Below, in pieces: positions 27,972 to 36,194 of a stretch of DNA of 64,000 bases (its first letter is position 1; every line of letters begins with the position of its first letter). This stretch comes from Fuerstiella sp041398845 (lineage in GTDB: Bacteria; Planctomycetota; Planctomycetia; Planctomycetales; Planctomycetaceae). The stretch spans positions 368,394 through 432,393 of the forward strand of contig JAWKTZ010000011.1 in assembly GCA_041398845.1 (NCBI GenBank), in the 5' to 3' direction. The notes under the pieces were generated by a model. That model saw only the letters and a program-made list of their open reading frames with translations, was not told the origin of the DNA and did no database searches. The position numbers were made by a program, and so were the translations under genes.

Positions 27972-29462
27972 TTATCCCGCTGCGGTGCCGGCGTACATTC
28001 CATTTGCATCCGGGTCCAGAAGTCCCACACAGTTCCACGGCTCGATGGCGGTTCGCAGCCACTGTTCAAACTGAGTCCCATTGTTTGAATCACCGCCTCC
28101 GTCAATCGCGGCCTGCAGCTTTTGTCGCGCAGCAACCAGCATCGCTCGAAACGCGACATCGTCAGCTCGCAGAAACGCGGGAACGCCTTCGATATCCGAT
28201 TTCGCCTGCTCCATCGATGTCACCGCTGCGAAATACAGCATGCACCAGGCACTGAACAGGCGGAAGTTCGGTAATGCCGCATAGCAGCCTTCCACCAGGT
28301 CATCTACCAGCCGAATTTCCTCAATGACCTGACGGGAATATTCGGCCAGCACTCCCGTTCGTGCCGATTTCGACACGTCACTGGTTAGAATTCGTGCCAG
28401 CCGATGCACTCCAAACAGTGTGTGAGCAATCCCGGTGCTGTGCAATGGATCGACAAAACCGACAGTGCTCGGCAACGCAGCCCACGTTGTTCCCGCAGCG
28501 GCTGCAGCCAGTCGCTGCAGTCGCCCCGTCTGCTGCAATCCCCGATCCGGACGAATCACCTGCGCATCACGAAACTGCAGCCGCAGAAATTCGAAGCCGT
28601 CGATGCGGCGCTTCCATTCCTGCTGAACCGAACGCCCGTCCGACAGCCTGGCAGACCGTCGAGGATCAAACGCAACGCCGGCACTCACGGAATTGTCATC
28701 GAACCGCAGTTGCCACATCCAGCCATCGTTCAGCACGTGATGGACCGCAGCAGCATCGCACGCAAACGGATGTCGTCCGCAATCAACGTGCAATTCCTGA
28801 AGCACATCGACAACAGGCCGCACGCCGCAGAAATGGCCAAAGATCGCATGCGAATATGTCGTCAGCCATTCCGTTCGATCCGCGACCTGCAGCGTTTGCA
28901 GAACGGCCGAACTGCCGCCGGTGGCATCAATCACAAATTCACCAGTCAGATTGATTGACTGGTCGTCGGAGGTTCCGCAGACCTGCCAGCCACGATCCTG
29001 CGGCTGCAGTCTGTAAGTCACGTTCTGAAAAACCCGGACACCCTGTTGCTGCGCCAAACGAAAGAACCAACCGTCCACATCGCTTCGGAGCCAGTGCGTA
29101 TCCGCGTGGTGATCCGATGGACTGGCGGCCACCAGCAACTGGTCTGTCGGCGAAAACCGACCGCTGCCATCGTGACCGAAGTAGCTGAAGCCGCGTTTCA
29201 GTCCGCACGTCACATCGGGATGACTTTGCTTCCACGTTCCGTACTGGCTGAGTTGCCTGAGTTCCGGGACGTCGAATTCCTCTGCCAGCAACCGCAGAGT
29301 CGTGTCGGCCAGCGGAGTTGACGATTCTCCGATGGCAAACCGAGGATGTTGTCCACGGTCCAGCATTACGACGGAACGTCCGGATTTCGCCAGCAGAGTG
29401 CTCAGCAGACTGCCGCCGAACCCCGATCCCAGCACAATAACATCACAGGTCATCATAGTCAT
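27972..29462 (-). CDS. Halogenase-like FAD-dependent oxidoreductase
   Basis: The 496-residue flavoprotein has the FAD-binding GSGFGG at residues 12-17 followed by GRSVVMLDRG, then HPRFAIGESSTPLAD, the GES segment shared with tryptophan-halogenase-type enzymes. DATGGSSA is the second nucleotide-contact motif. GWMWQLRFDDNSVSAGV resembles the GWxW region of halogenases, but the IP ending is missing, so halogenation itself is uncertain; hydroxylation or dehydrogenation are alternatives. Its start overlaps the radical SAM gene stop by 4 bases, so the two are surely cotranscribed and probably act on the same substrate. Confidence 0.85.
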   Translation of the reverse strand: MTMMTCDVIVLGSGFGGSLLSTLLAKSGRSVVMLDRGQHPRFAIGESSTPLADTTLRLLAEEFDVPELRQLSQYGTWKQSHPDVTCGLKRGFSYFGHDGSGRFSPTDQLLVAASPSDHHADTHWLRSDVDGWFFRLAQQQGVRVFQNVTYRLQPQDRGWQVCGTSDDQSINLTGEFVIDATGGSSAVLQTLQVADRTEWLTTYSHAIFGHFCGVRPVVDVLQELHVDCGRHPFACDAAAVHHVLNDGWMWQLRFDDNSVSAGVAFDPRRSARLSDGRSVQQEWKRRIDGFEFLRLQFRDAQVIRPDRGLQQTGRLQRLAAAAAGTTWAALPSTVGFVDPLHSTGIAHTLFGVHRLARILTSDVSKSARTGVLAEYSRQVIEEIRLVDDLVEGCYAALPNFRLFSAWCMLYFAAVTSMEQAKSDIEGVPAFLRADDVAFRAMLVAARQKLQAAIDGGGDSNNGTQFEQWLRTAIEPWNCVGLLDPDANGMYAGTAAG

Positions 29463-30412
29463 GACGCATGTCCGCTGTCACAACGAGCGCAACGGATGGC
29501 TGGCGGAATCGTTTGAGTCAGGTTCATGGCTTTCAGGCGAGCGATGCGGGCGTCCACGCAATCGGCACAGGTCGCGAACTGTCGAACGTCCCACAGATCC
29601 GCAAACACGCGACCGCGTTTCCATGACAGAGTTTCTTCCATCACCACTTCCAGGGAACTCAGGGCCGGTGGACTGAACAGGCCGCGTTGCCGCAGTTGAT
29701 CCATGATGCCATTGCCGGTGCGAGTCGGTATGACGGCGCAACAGTTGACTCCGTGATCAAATGCAAATCGAACCGATTCGACAGCTCGTTCGATTCCTTC
29801 CGCTTCCGACGTGCCGGGTGGTTTGAGCAGGATGAATGTCCGCAGTCGAACGTTGTGTCCTAACAGAAAACGACACGCCGTCGCAAAGTCGTCGGTCGTC
29901 ATCAGCTTGTTGAGACGTCGAAGTGTCGGTGCATGAGAAGTCTCCAGCCCCAGAGCCACTTCGAGCGAGGTTCCGCATTGCTGCTGAAATCCCACCACTC
30001 GATGAGTACACAGTTTCGGATGATTTTCCACAATGACGGATTGAAAACCGCTGACGAGCTTTGCGATGCGGGGCAGATCGTCCGGCGGGATGGCCTGAGC
30101 ATCGAAGAAGTTGCCGCTGTTGTACAGTTTGATGTGCTGAGCCGGGCGAAGATTCTTCAAGGCGAATTCGATCTGAGCCGGGATGGCTCCGGCCGGAACG
30201 CGTTCGTCGGCCGTATTCTTCCACAGATCACACATCACGCAGTGAAACGGGCATTCGCGGTTTGTCAGAAAAACCGTCGCCACGTCTGCGATCACACCAT
30301 CAGCGGAATACTCTGCTTCCACCTGCATCGCGTGCGGCCGAAACGGATCAACGGAATTCTTCGGCCCTCGAGCCGCCATGACATCCGCGTCTGTGAGATC
30401 CAGGCCCGACAT
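29459..30412 (-). CDS. Radical SAM enzyme (RaSEA-like)
   Basis: A 317-residue radical SAM protein. The [4Fe-4S] motif is C54-PFH-C58-VM-C61, followed by DLWKN. The arrangement FLTNRECPFHCVMCDLWKN resembles archaeosine-synthase radical SAM proteins (RaSEA) and related unassigned families. LYNSGNFFD, a GLETS-type SAM-contacting strand (VALGLETSH) and TFILLKPP occur at expected spacing. The C-terminal 40 residues hold two CxxC pairs (CADC and CARC) that may bind zinc or a second cluster. No archaeosine partners are present, so I infer another substrate, shared with the adjacent ligase and flavoprotein. The gene starts 11 bases after the ligase gene. Confidence 0.86.
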   Translation of the reverse strand: MSGLDLTDADVMAARGPKNSVDPFRPHAMQVEAEYSADGVIADVATVFLTNRECPFHCVMCDLWKNTADERVPAGAIPAQIEFALKNLRPAQHIKLYNSGNFFDAQAIPPDDLPRIAKLVSGFQSVIVENHPKLCTHRVVGFQQQCGTSLEVALGLETSHAPTLRRLNKLMTTDDFATACRFLLGHNVRLRTFILLKPPGTSEAEGIERAVESVRFAFDHGVNCCAVIPTRTGNGIMDQLRQRGLFSPPALSSLEVVMEETLSWKRGRVFADLWDVRQFATCADCVDARIARLKAMNLTQTIPPAIRCARCDSGHAS

Positions 30413-30423
30413 TCTACGACGCT

Positions 30424-31752
30424 CTACGCAAACACCGACCGAAACGCATCGCGGTAGCTTTGTTCATCAGATGGAAACAGGTGAGCGAAGGTTTCGTCAA
30501 CAGTGGCTCCGTGCTGAAAGCGGCGTTTTTCAAACACCGGCATCGTGAGTCCGGTGACCTGTTCAACTCCGCGACGCACGATTTCTCCTTTTAATGAATA
30601 CAGTCGCTCATGCTGCCAGTCTGTCAGTTCGATGAACGGAATTCCTTCTGAGACGTCAATCACGTTGGGCAGAGCAAACGGGCTGAGTCCTCGAAAGCCG
30701 AATTTTCGCAGTGGAGCCCACGACCGCACGTGACCTCGACTTTGTCCGCCTGTGTAAGTCAGGGAATGTTTGATTGCGTCAACACCCCAGCCTTCGTGAT
30801 ACAACATCAGATTGTTGAGCACGCTGCGGATTGTCAGTTCACTGTTTTCCTCAATCGGATAATCCTTCAGATTCTCGTCACCGCCGTCTCCATCGAGAAG
30901 ATACTTCCAATCGGGATAGCGGTTCCGGATTTCCCTGCATAATGCAAGCCCCATCGCAGCCGCCTGAACATCCAGAGGCTTGTAGTCTTCAATCACTCGA
31001 ACAGCTTCGCGATAGTCAATGGCCGAGGCAGGAACGTCAATGACTTCAAGGAACAGGTTCAGATCCATGTCACTCAGAAACTGATGTGCCTGCTGAGCAT
31101 CTCGTCCGGATTCGTCGATCGACAGCGTGAAGGCTTTCAGACGCGCCGGAGATTCGCCTCGTTTCAGCAGGCAGTCATACGTTGCGCAAAACACAGCTCC
31201 ACTGTCGATGCCGCCGCTGAACAGAACGCCAATTGGTTCCGTTGCCGGAAACTGATCCAGCCAGCCCGCAATTTCCGTCTGCAGCGCGGCGATATAGGCA
31301 TAGCCAATTTCATTCAGGTCGGGCGACAGCCGATTACGTTCCGGAGTGAAGAAACGAGTGTAGGTGGGATTCGGATCCGGACAGCCCAGCAGCGCGATTT
31401 CGACAATGTAGTGAGCGGGCACCATGCGTGTATATGATGGATGAAACTGGTCTCCCAGGCTCTCCGCAGTCAGCCAGTCTCGAATTTCCTCCATGCGTTC
31501 GGCAACCACCAGGCATGGGCCCGCCACCTGTTTGGCCAGAAAGTATCTCATGGGTCGCCCGATGGAACGAGCCATTCGCACAAGATTGCCGTTGCGATGG
31601 ACCAGAGCGAACTGGCCGTCGATGGTCCTCAGTTTTTCGACGTCGCCAGACCCAAGAATCTGCACGGCGTCGGCCTGACTGACATTCAGCAGCGTATTGG
31701 CGTCGTCGTCCAGCAGGCTGACAAAACGTTCGACGTATTGATGATCGTGCAT
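30424..31752 (-). CDS. Asparagine-synthetase-like ligase lacking the glutaminase cysteine
   Basis: This 442-residue protein has the ATP-pyrophosphatase domain of asparagine synthetase B, with the PP-loop SGGIDS at residues 179-184 and LLDGDGGDENLKDY further on. The N-terminal part (DGQFALVHRNG and IGRPMRYFL) keeps the outline of the class II glutaminase fold, but it is shortened and does not begin with the Met-Cys needed for the nucleophile. Similar losses occur in beta-lactam synthetase and lasso-peptide cyclases, which adenylate a carboxylate and form an amide. I infer an amide-forming ligase of unknown substrate. It is the first of three tightly packed genes. Confidence 0.83.
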   Translation of the reverse strand: MHDHQYVERFVSLLDDDANTLLNVSQADAVQILGSGDVEKLRTIDGQFALVHRNGNLVRMARSIGRPMRYFLAKQVAGPCLVVAERMEEIRDWLTAESLGDQFHPSYTRMVPAHYIVEIALLGCPDPNPTYTRFFTPERNRLSPDLNEIGYAYIAALQTEIAGWLDQFPATEPIGVLFSGGIDSGAVFCATYDCLLKRGESPARLKAFTLSIDESGRDAQQAHQFLSDMDLNLFLEVIDVPASAIDYREAVRVIEDYKPLDVQAAAMGLALCREIRNRYPDWKYLLDGDGGDENLKDYPIEENSELTIRSVLNNLMLYHEGWGVDAIKHSLTYTGGQSRGHVRSWAPLRKFGFRGLSPFALPNVIDVSEGIPFIELTDWQHERLYSLKGEIVRRGVEQVTGLTMPVFEKRRFQHGATVDETFAHLFPSDEQSYRDAFRSVFA

Positions 31753-31837
31753 CGCGAGACTCGGGTTGAGGTAAGCAGAAAAATCGTTCAGTCCATTTTA
31801 GACCGAACCTGCGTCATCAACCAGCGACTCGTCGACT

Positions 31838-32293
31838 CTACTTCTGCGGAAGAGAACTCACAGGCGGATTGGTGATGGAATGCAGCAGGTGAGCAGCGTC
31901 GGCCTGATCAGTTTTCCACGGTCCCTGGACGTTCATAACCTGACCGTTAAAGCCGTGACTCTGCAGCCAGACACGCTGAGTCTGGTTGTCGACCAACAGC
32001 GAATACTGGACACCGTTGGTCGTGGCTCCGGGCGGCAACGGAATCGGCAGGACGGAGGTCGCTCCAGTTGTGGCGGCTGTTTGCTGAATGTCCGAAATCG
32101 GTGGCGAGACCATCAGACGTTTCACCCATTCGTGATGATCGGCGAGTCTCAGAGCGGGCGGAGCGGCCTGGACTGCATTCGGGTTGCGTGATTCGGGTTT
32201 GGCCGACGCATGTTGCGAAGCCTTCGGTCCGGCGCAACCACACATCACAGTCATGGCCATTGCCGTGAGACATATCGTTGTCTGTCGTTTCAT
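31838..32293 (-). CDS. Small hypothetical lipoprotein
   Basis: A 151-residue protein with a lipoprotein signal ending VMCGC (Cys20). The mature part is Pro/Ala rich with no recognised domain; the final 60 residues (YSLLVDNQTQRVWLQSHGF) suggest a small beta domain. It lies 54 bases after the phosphomutase gene and 85 bases before the asparagine-synthetase-like gene on the same strand, so it may belong to either transcription unit. Function unknown. Confidence 0.7.
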   Translation of the reverse strand: MKRQTTICLTAMAMTVMCGCAGPKASQHASAKPESRNPNAVQAAPPALRLADHHEWVKRLMVSPPISDIQQTAATTGATSVLPIPLPPGATTNGVQYSLLVDNQTQRVWLQSHGFNGQVMNVQGPWKTDQADAAHLLHSITNPPVSSLPQK

Positions 32294-32347
32294 GTTCTGA
32301 CCTTCCTGTCAGAGTGTGAGACCGGGCTGACCGGTTGACGATCCGCC

Positions 32348-33697
32348 TTATGCCACTGCTTTTCTGACCACATCCATGGCCTGTTGACACAATGCCACCG
32401 CGTCGTCTGTTTCCGGAGCTTCCGCGATGACTCGTAAAATCGGTTCTGTATTGCTGGCTCGCACCTGCACCCAGCGATCGGCCCAGTCGAGTCGCAGGCC
32501 GTCGCCTTCCATGGGTTTGGCATCCTTGAAAGCTGTTCGCAGAGCGTCGCAGGCTGCGGTGACGGCTTCCTTCGGACACGTCAACTTGTCTTTGACGATC
32601 GTGTAGAACGGAAGGTCGTCCGCCCATACCTCCAGTGTTGAGCCACGTCTGACCAATCCGTCCAGGACATAGGCCATTGACACCAGACTGTCTCGAACAT
32701 AGCCGACTCGGGGTTCGATCACGCCACCGTTGCCTTCGCCGCCAAGTTCAGCCTGAACGGCTCGCATCTTGGCACACACGTGAGCTTCACCGACAAAGGA
32801 TCGGTGAAACTGACAGCCGTGCTTCTTCGCAATGTCCGCAGTGACTCGACTGGTGGACCCATTCACCACAAACGGCCCCTTGCGGGTTGCAAGGACATGA
32901 TCGGCGGCCAGCGCCAGAGTGAGTTCTTCGCCGATGTAGCGGCCGGTGTTGTCCACGATCGCCAGACGATCGGCATCGGGATCCTGAGCAAAACCGGCGT
33001 CGGCGCTGTGTTGTTCCACCGCCGCACACAGGTCTCGCAGATTCTGTTCGACGGGTTCCGGGATATGTTCAAATTTGCCATCCGGAGTTCCCCCCAGCAC
33101 GAGCACTTCACAACCCAGTTTCTTCAACAGTTCGGGCCCACAGGTCGCGCCGCTGCCGTGGTTGCAGTCAAGGACAATCCTGAAACGACGTTTTCGAATC
33201 GCATCCACATCCACCAGTTCCAGAACTTTGGCAATGTGTGGTGCGGCCGGATCGCTGACTGTCGTGACCGTGCCCAGTGCCGACCAGTCTTTCCAGATGA
33301 TTCCGTCGTCTTCCAGAATCTGAATCAACTGCTGCCCGAGTTCCTTGTTGAAAACAGAGCCGTCGGGTGCAAAGGGTTTCAGTCCGTTCCATTCGATCGG
33401 GTTATGACTGGCTGTGATCTGCAGCCCGCCGGCGGCTCCGTAGTGTTTGACTAACACGCCGCAGGTGGGCGTTGTCGCGATGCCGGCGTCCAGCACTTCG
33501 CAACCGGTTGCCAGCAGCGCCGAAACCACAGCGTGATACACGACCGGCCCGGTACTGCGACCGTCTCTGGCCACAACTACTTTGCCGCCGCTGAACATCG
33601 TCCCCAGAGCTCCCGCGAATTCCGCAATGTATAACGGATCAAGCCCGTCGCCGATGACGCCTCGCAAACCGGATATGCTCAAGATTCGACTGACCAC
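32348..33697 (-). CDS. glmM: Phosphoglucosamine mutase/phosphomannomutase family enzyme
   Basis: The 449-residue alpha-D-phosphohexomutase has all four family signatures: TASHNP with the phosphorylated Ser97, the metal loop DPDADRLAIVD, the sugar-binding GGEGNGGVI and the phosphate-binding RASNTEPILRV. The GEGNGG loop favours glucosamine 1-phosphate formation for peptidoglycan and lipopolysaccharide precursors over mannose, but the substrate cannot be fixed by eye. Translation starts at a GTG at 33697, giving VSRILSISGLRGVIG, the usual N terminus of the family. It probably heads the minus-strand run that continues into the ligase trio. Confidence 0.87.
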   Translation of the reverse strand: MVSRILSISGLRGVIGDGLDPLYIAEFAGALGTMFSGGKVVVARDGRSTGPVVYHAVVSALLATGCEVLDAGIATTPTCGVLVKHYGAAGGLQITASHNPIEWNGLKPFAPDGSVFNKELGQQLIQILEDDGIIWKDWSALGTVTTVSDPAAPHIAKVLELVDVDAIRKRRFRIVLDCNHGSGATCGPELLKKLGCEVLVLGGTPDGKFEHIPEPVEQNLRDLCAAVEQHSADAGFAQDPDADRLAIVDNTGRYIGEELTLALAADHVLATRKGPFVVNGSTSRVTADIAKKHGCQFHRSFVGEAHVCAKMRAVQAELGGEGNGGVIEPRVGYVRDSLVSMAYVLDGLVRRGSTLEVWADDLPFYTIVKDKLTCPKEAVTAACDALRTAFKDAKPMEGDGLRLDWADRWVQVRASNTEPILRVIAEAPETDDAVALCQQAMDVVRKAVA

Positions 33698-33847
33698 CGT
33701 GGACTCCGTGCAGATGCTGCGAAAGTTGGTTCGACAACTGTTGAAGGCGGGAAGTGTAATGGGAACACAGAGACCTTTAGAAGACCGGGTTCGTTGAATT
33801 CAGAACAACCGTTCGGCAGTTCCTGCCGGTTGTCAGGCAGGGCAGAC

Positions 33848-33992
33848 GGGTGGCACGCCTTCAAAGAAGGCGTGTCGCGCAGCGATCGGAAACCGTGATA
33901 TCGCGGTGTGTTTACAAACCACGCCGTCCATGTGGAAGAATGTCGCAGCACTGTTTCCAATGGCTGCGCCACACAGGCAGCCTGTGCCACCG
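33848..33992 (-). repeat. Terminal-hairpin repeat, copy 2 (inverted)
   Basis: This 145-base element is the reverse-complement relative of the one at 27752-27907, sharing the ends GGTGGCACAGG and GCGTGCCACCC, the block GTGTGGCGCAGCCAT and TTTGTAAACA. Its terminal hairpins have different stem sequences from copy 1 (33854-33862 pairs perfectly with 33866-33874) but keep pairing. It lies between the divergent phosphomutase and PIG-L genes, whereas copy 1 is between convergent genes, so it is not simply a terminator. Confidence 0.78.
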
Positions 33993-34103
33993 GCCAGGCG
34001 TTGCCGGTTCAATCGCGACTGACTGTAAAAACGAGGTCATTTTCTGTACGTTCTCTCAGCAATTTCGCCCCATATCCAGCGTTCTTTTTGAACAAGTCTT
34101 CCT

Positions 34104-34880
34104 ATGTCGAACCCTGATGCAAACGTTCACGTCCTTGCCATTCATGCTCATCCGGACGACATTGAATTTCAGTGTGCTGGAACACTGCTGCGGCTGAAGG
34201 CTCGCGGCTGTCGCGTTTCCGTCGCAACAATGACTCCCGGTGACTGTGGCAGCGCCGAAATGTCGCCGGATGAAATCTCGGCCACGCGACGAGCTGAGGC
34301 GGCGGCGGCGGCAGAAATTCTGGAAGCCGAATACACGTGTCTGGAATTTCGCGACCTGTCAATCGTCTTCGACAACGAACATCGGCGACGAATGACTGAG
34401 TTCCTGCGGCGGACTCAGCCGGACATCATTCTGACAGCGCCTCCTGTCGACTACATGCATGATCACGAGATCACCAGTGCTCTGGTTCGCGACGCCTGCT
34501 TCAATGCATCAGTCCCCAATTATCGAACTCGTCAATGGGATCCGGCACCGCCGGCGACGAAGATTCCGCACCTGTATTACGTCGACGCGGTTGAAGGAGC
34601 TGACCACTACGGACACCGACATCCCGTGGACTTCGCAGTGGATGTCACAGCTCAGTTCGAAAAGAAGATTGCCGCTCTGGCCTGCCATGCCAGTCAACGG
34701 AACTGGCTGCGACAACAGCATGGAGTCGACGAATATCTCGACGCCTGTCGACGCTGGAGCATCGAGCGGGGCAAAGACATCGGGGTGGAACACGCCGAAG
34801 GGTTTCGCCAATACAAAGGGCATCCTCATCCCGCCAACAACCTGTTACTGGAATTGCTGGACGGAAACAGCAGCTCATGA
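34104..34880 (+). CDS. PIG-L/LmbE family deacetylase
   Basis: The 258-residue enzyme carries the zinc motif AHPDD at residues 15-19 and a later histidine in DYMHDHE, the signature of LmbE-type N-acetylglucosaminyl deacetylases. Its size and the C-terminal pattern (HGVDEYLDACRRWSIERGKD) match BshB-type members that deacetylate GlcNAc-malate in bacillithiol synthesis, though no bshA or bshC is present here. It is a cytoplasmic soluble protein with no signal peptide. The gene is flanked by repeats on both sides and stands alone. Confidence 0.86.
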   Translation: MSNPDANVHVLAIHAHPDDIEFQCAGTLLRLKARGCRVSVATMTPGDCGSAEMSPDEISATRRAEAAAAAEILEAEYTCLEFRDLSIVFDNEHRRRMTEFLRRTQPDIILTAPPVDYMHDHEITSALVRDACFNASVPNYRTRQWDPAPPATKIPHLYYVDAVEGADHYGHRHPVDFAVDVTAQFEKKIAALACHASQRNWLRQQHGVDEYLDACRRWSIERGKDIGVEHAEGFRQYKGHPHPANNLLLELLDGNSSS

Positions 34881-34912
34881 GCAGCCGCAACGTTGAGAAA
34901 CTCATTGTCCTG

Positions 34913-35015
34913 TAGAGGCTATCTGAAAAAGGGGTCTGACCCTTTGGAGGGCAGCAAAATAACAGTCAAGAAGGCTGCCCGGAGAGGGTCAGACCCCTTT
35001 TTCAGATAGCCTCTA
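34913..35015. repeat. Long palindrome of the TAGAGGCTATCTG family, copy 1
   Basis: A 103-base unit with perfect 31-base inverted arms (34913-34943 and 34985-35015) containing GGGTCTGACCC, itself palindromic. The stem continues imperfectly with GGGCAGC/GCTGCCC. It starts 33 bases after the PIG-L stop codon and could serve as that gene's terminator. An imperfect second copy is at 60381, with short matches at 52245 and at the right edge of the window. Confidence 0.85.
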
Positions 35016-35090
35016 GACGATTTCTTTTCAGGAAAGAGTAGTCCGTTGATTTTGGGATTCGATCCTCGTGTGGATTACGCGTTTAAGGAA

Positions 35091-35195
35091 CGACCAATCA
35101 TTTACTGGCGCACCTCGTAGTGGGATTCGCCAGAATTCCCTTCTCACAGGATTTCTGGCGAAATCCGCTACGCTATCTATTGATGAAGCGTTCCT
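35091..35195 (+). repeat. GCCAGAA/TTCTGGC palindromic repeat, copy A
   Basis: About 105 bases that recur, inverted and roughly 90 percent identical apart from an 8-9 base gap, at 39242-39337. It contains an internal inverted repeat around the spacer TTCTCACAG: GTAGTGGGATTCGCCAGAA pairs with TTCTGGCGAAATCCGCTAC with few mismatches. No coding capacity. It lies downstream of the minus-strand sugar isomerase gene. Confidence 0.82.
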
Positions 35196-35259
35196 GAGAT
35201 GCTTTATCTCAGTCTTCGACTGCGTTGCGTCAGACGATGGCGACATGTAGTAGGCTGCA

Positions 35260-36072
35260 CTACGCTTCCGCAACTGTCCGCATTTTTTCCAGACCCTGAA
35301 TCGCAACCTGCAGCGGATCCTGTTCCCACAGGTCCGGGCGAAACAGTTCCAGAGACAGGAAGCCGGAATACTGAATCTGTCGCAACAGGTCGCAGTAGCG
35401 TTTCAGGTCCATCGCTCCGTCTCCCGGCATGACTCGGTCGGGATCTCGCTGAGTCTGCGGAGGTGGATCGGCGGGAGCATCGTTGAAGTGGCTGATGGCC
35501 ACCTGGTCTGCGTTCAGACGGGCAATGGATTCCATTCCGCCACCGCCGACATAACAATGGAACGGATCGAGCACAAGACACGCGGCGGGGTGAGCACTGC
35601 CTTCGATGATTTCGATGGCGTCGTCAATGGTCTTCAGGTCCTCGACAAACCCGAGGTATTCGAATGCGGGCCGAACACCAAAAGTGGCTCCCAGTTCCAG
35701 AAGTTCGTGATAGTGTCGCTTTCCCAATTCGCGGTCGGCCCTGCCATGAGGCGGACCAGCCACTGTGTGCTTCGCTCCCACTGCCGCAGCCTGTTCCAGT
35801 TTTCGTCTGGCGATGTCCAGAGCAGCCTGATGTTCTGCACCGGCCGGTTGAAACCAGTCCTTCATGTGAATGGTGGTGGGCACGAGCAGTCCATGATCGT
35901 CCACGCATTTGCGAACATCCTGCAGCGTGCCGCCGGCCTGAATGTGAGCATCAATGTCATCGTGCCACAGTTCGATCCCGGCGTAGCCGGCTTTGGCTGC
36001 CACTTCGATCTTCCGGAGAATCGGGGTCGTCCTGATCGTGCTGGAGTTCAGGCTGTAAGAAAAATCAGGCAT
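35260..36072 (-). CDS. Sugar phosphate isomerase/epimerase (TIM barrel)
   Basis: A 270-residue protein of the xylose-isomerase-like TIM-barrel family. It begins MPDFSYSLNSSTIRTTPILR, then AGYAGIELWHDDIDAHI; catalytic-type residues are expected in FEYLGFVEDL, LDPFHCYVGG and ISHFNDAP, with a metal-binding set of Glu, Asp and His. The final FLSLELFRPDLWEQDPL is also family-like. It could isomerise or epimerise a sugar or polyol; substrate unknown. The ATG at 36072 was chosen over an open upstream extension because the extension has no barrel sequence. It is divergent from the FG-GAP gene. Confidence 0.85.
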   Translation of the reverse strand: MPDFSYSLNSSTIRTTPILRKIEVAAKAGYAGIELWHDDIDAHIQAGGTLQDVRKCVDDHGLLVPTTIHMKDWFQPAGAEHQAALDIARRKLEQAAAVGAKHTVAGPPHGRADRELGKRHYHELLELGATFGVRPAFEYLGFVEDLKTIDDAIEIIEGSAHPAACLVLDPFHCYVGGGGMESIARLNADQVAISHFNDAPADPPPQTQRDPDRVMPGDGAMDLKRYCDLLRQIQYSGFLSLELFRPDLWEQDPLQVAIQGLEKMRTVAEA

Positions 36073-36194
36073 CAGAAGTCTCAAAGGAAATTGAAACGGG
36101 TTGATTGGAATGTGGCGGGGGTGTCGGGTTAATATTGCCCCACACAGCATACAAAATGCCGCGAGACTGCCCACCCCAACAGACAGGTTCCTCA

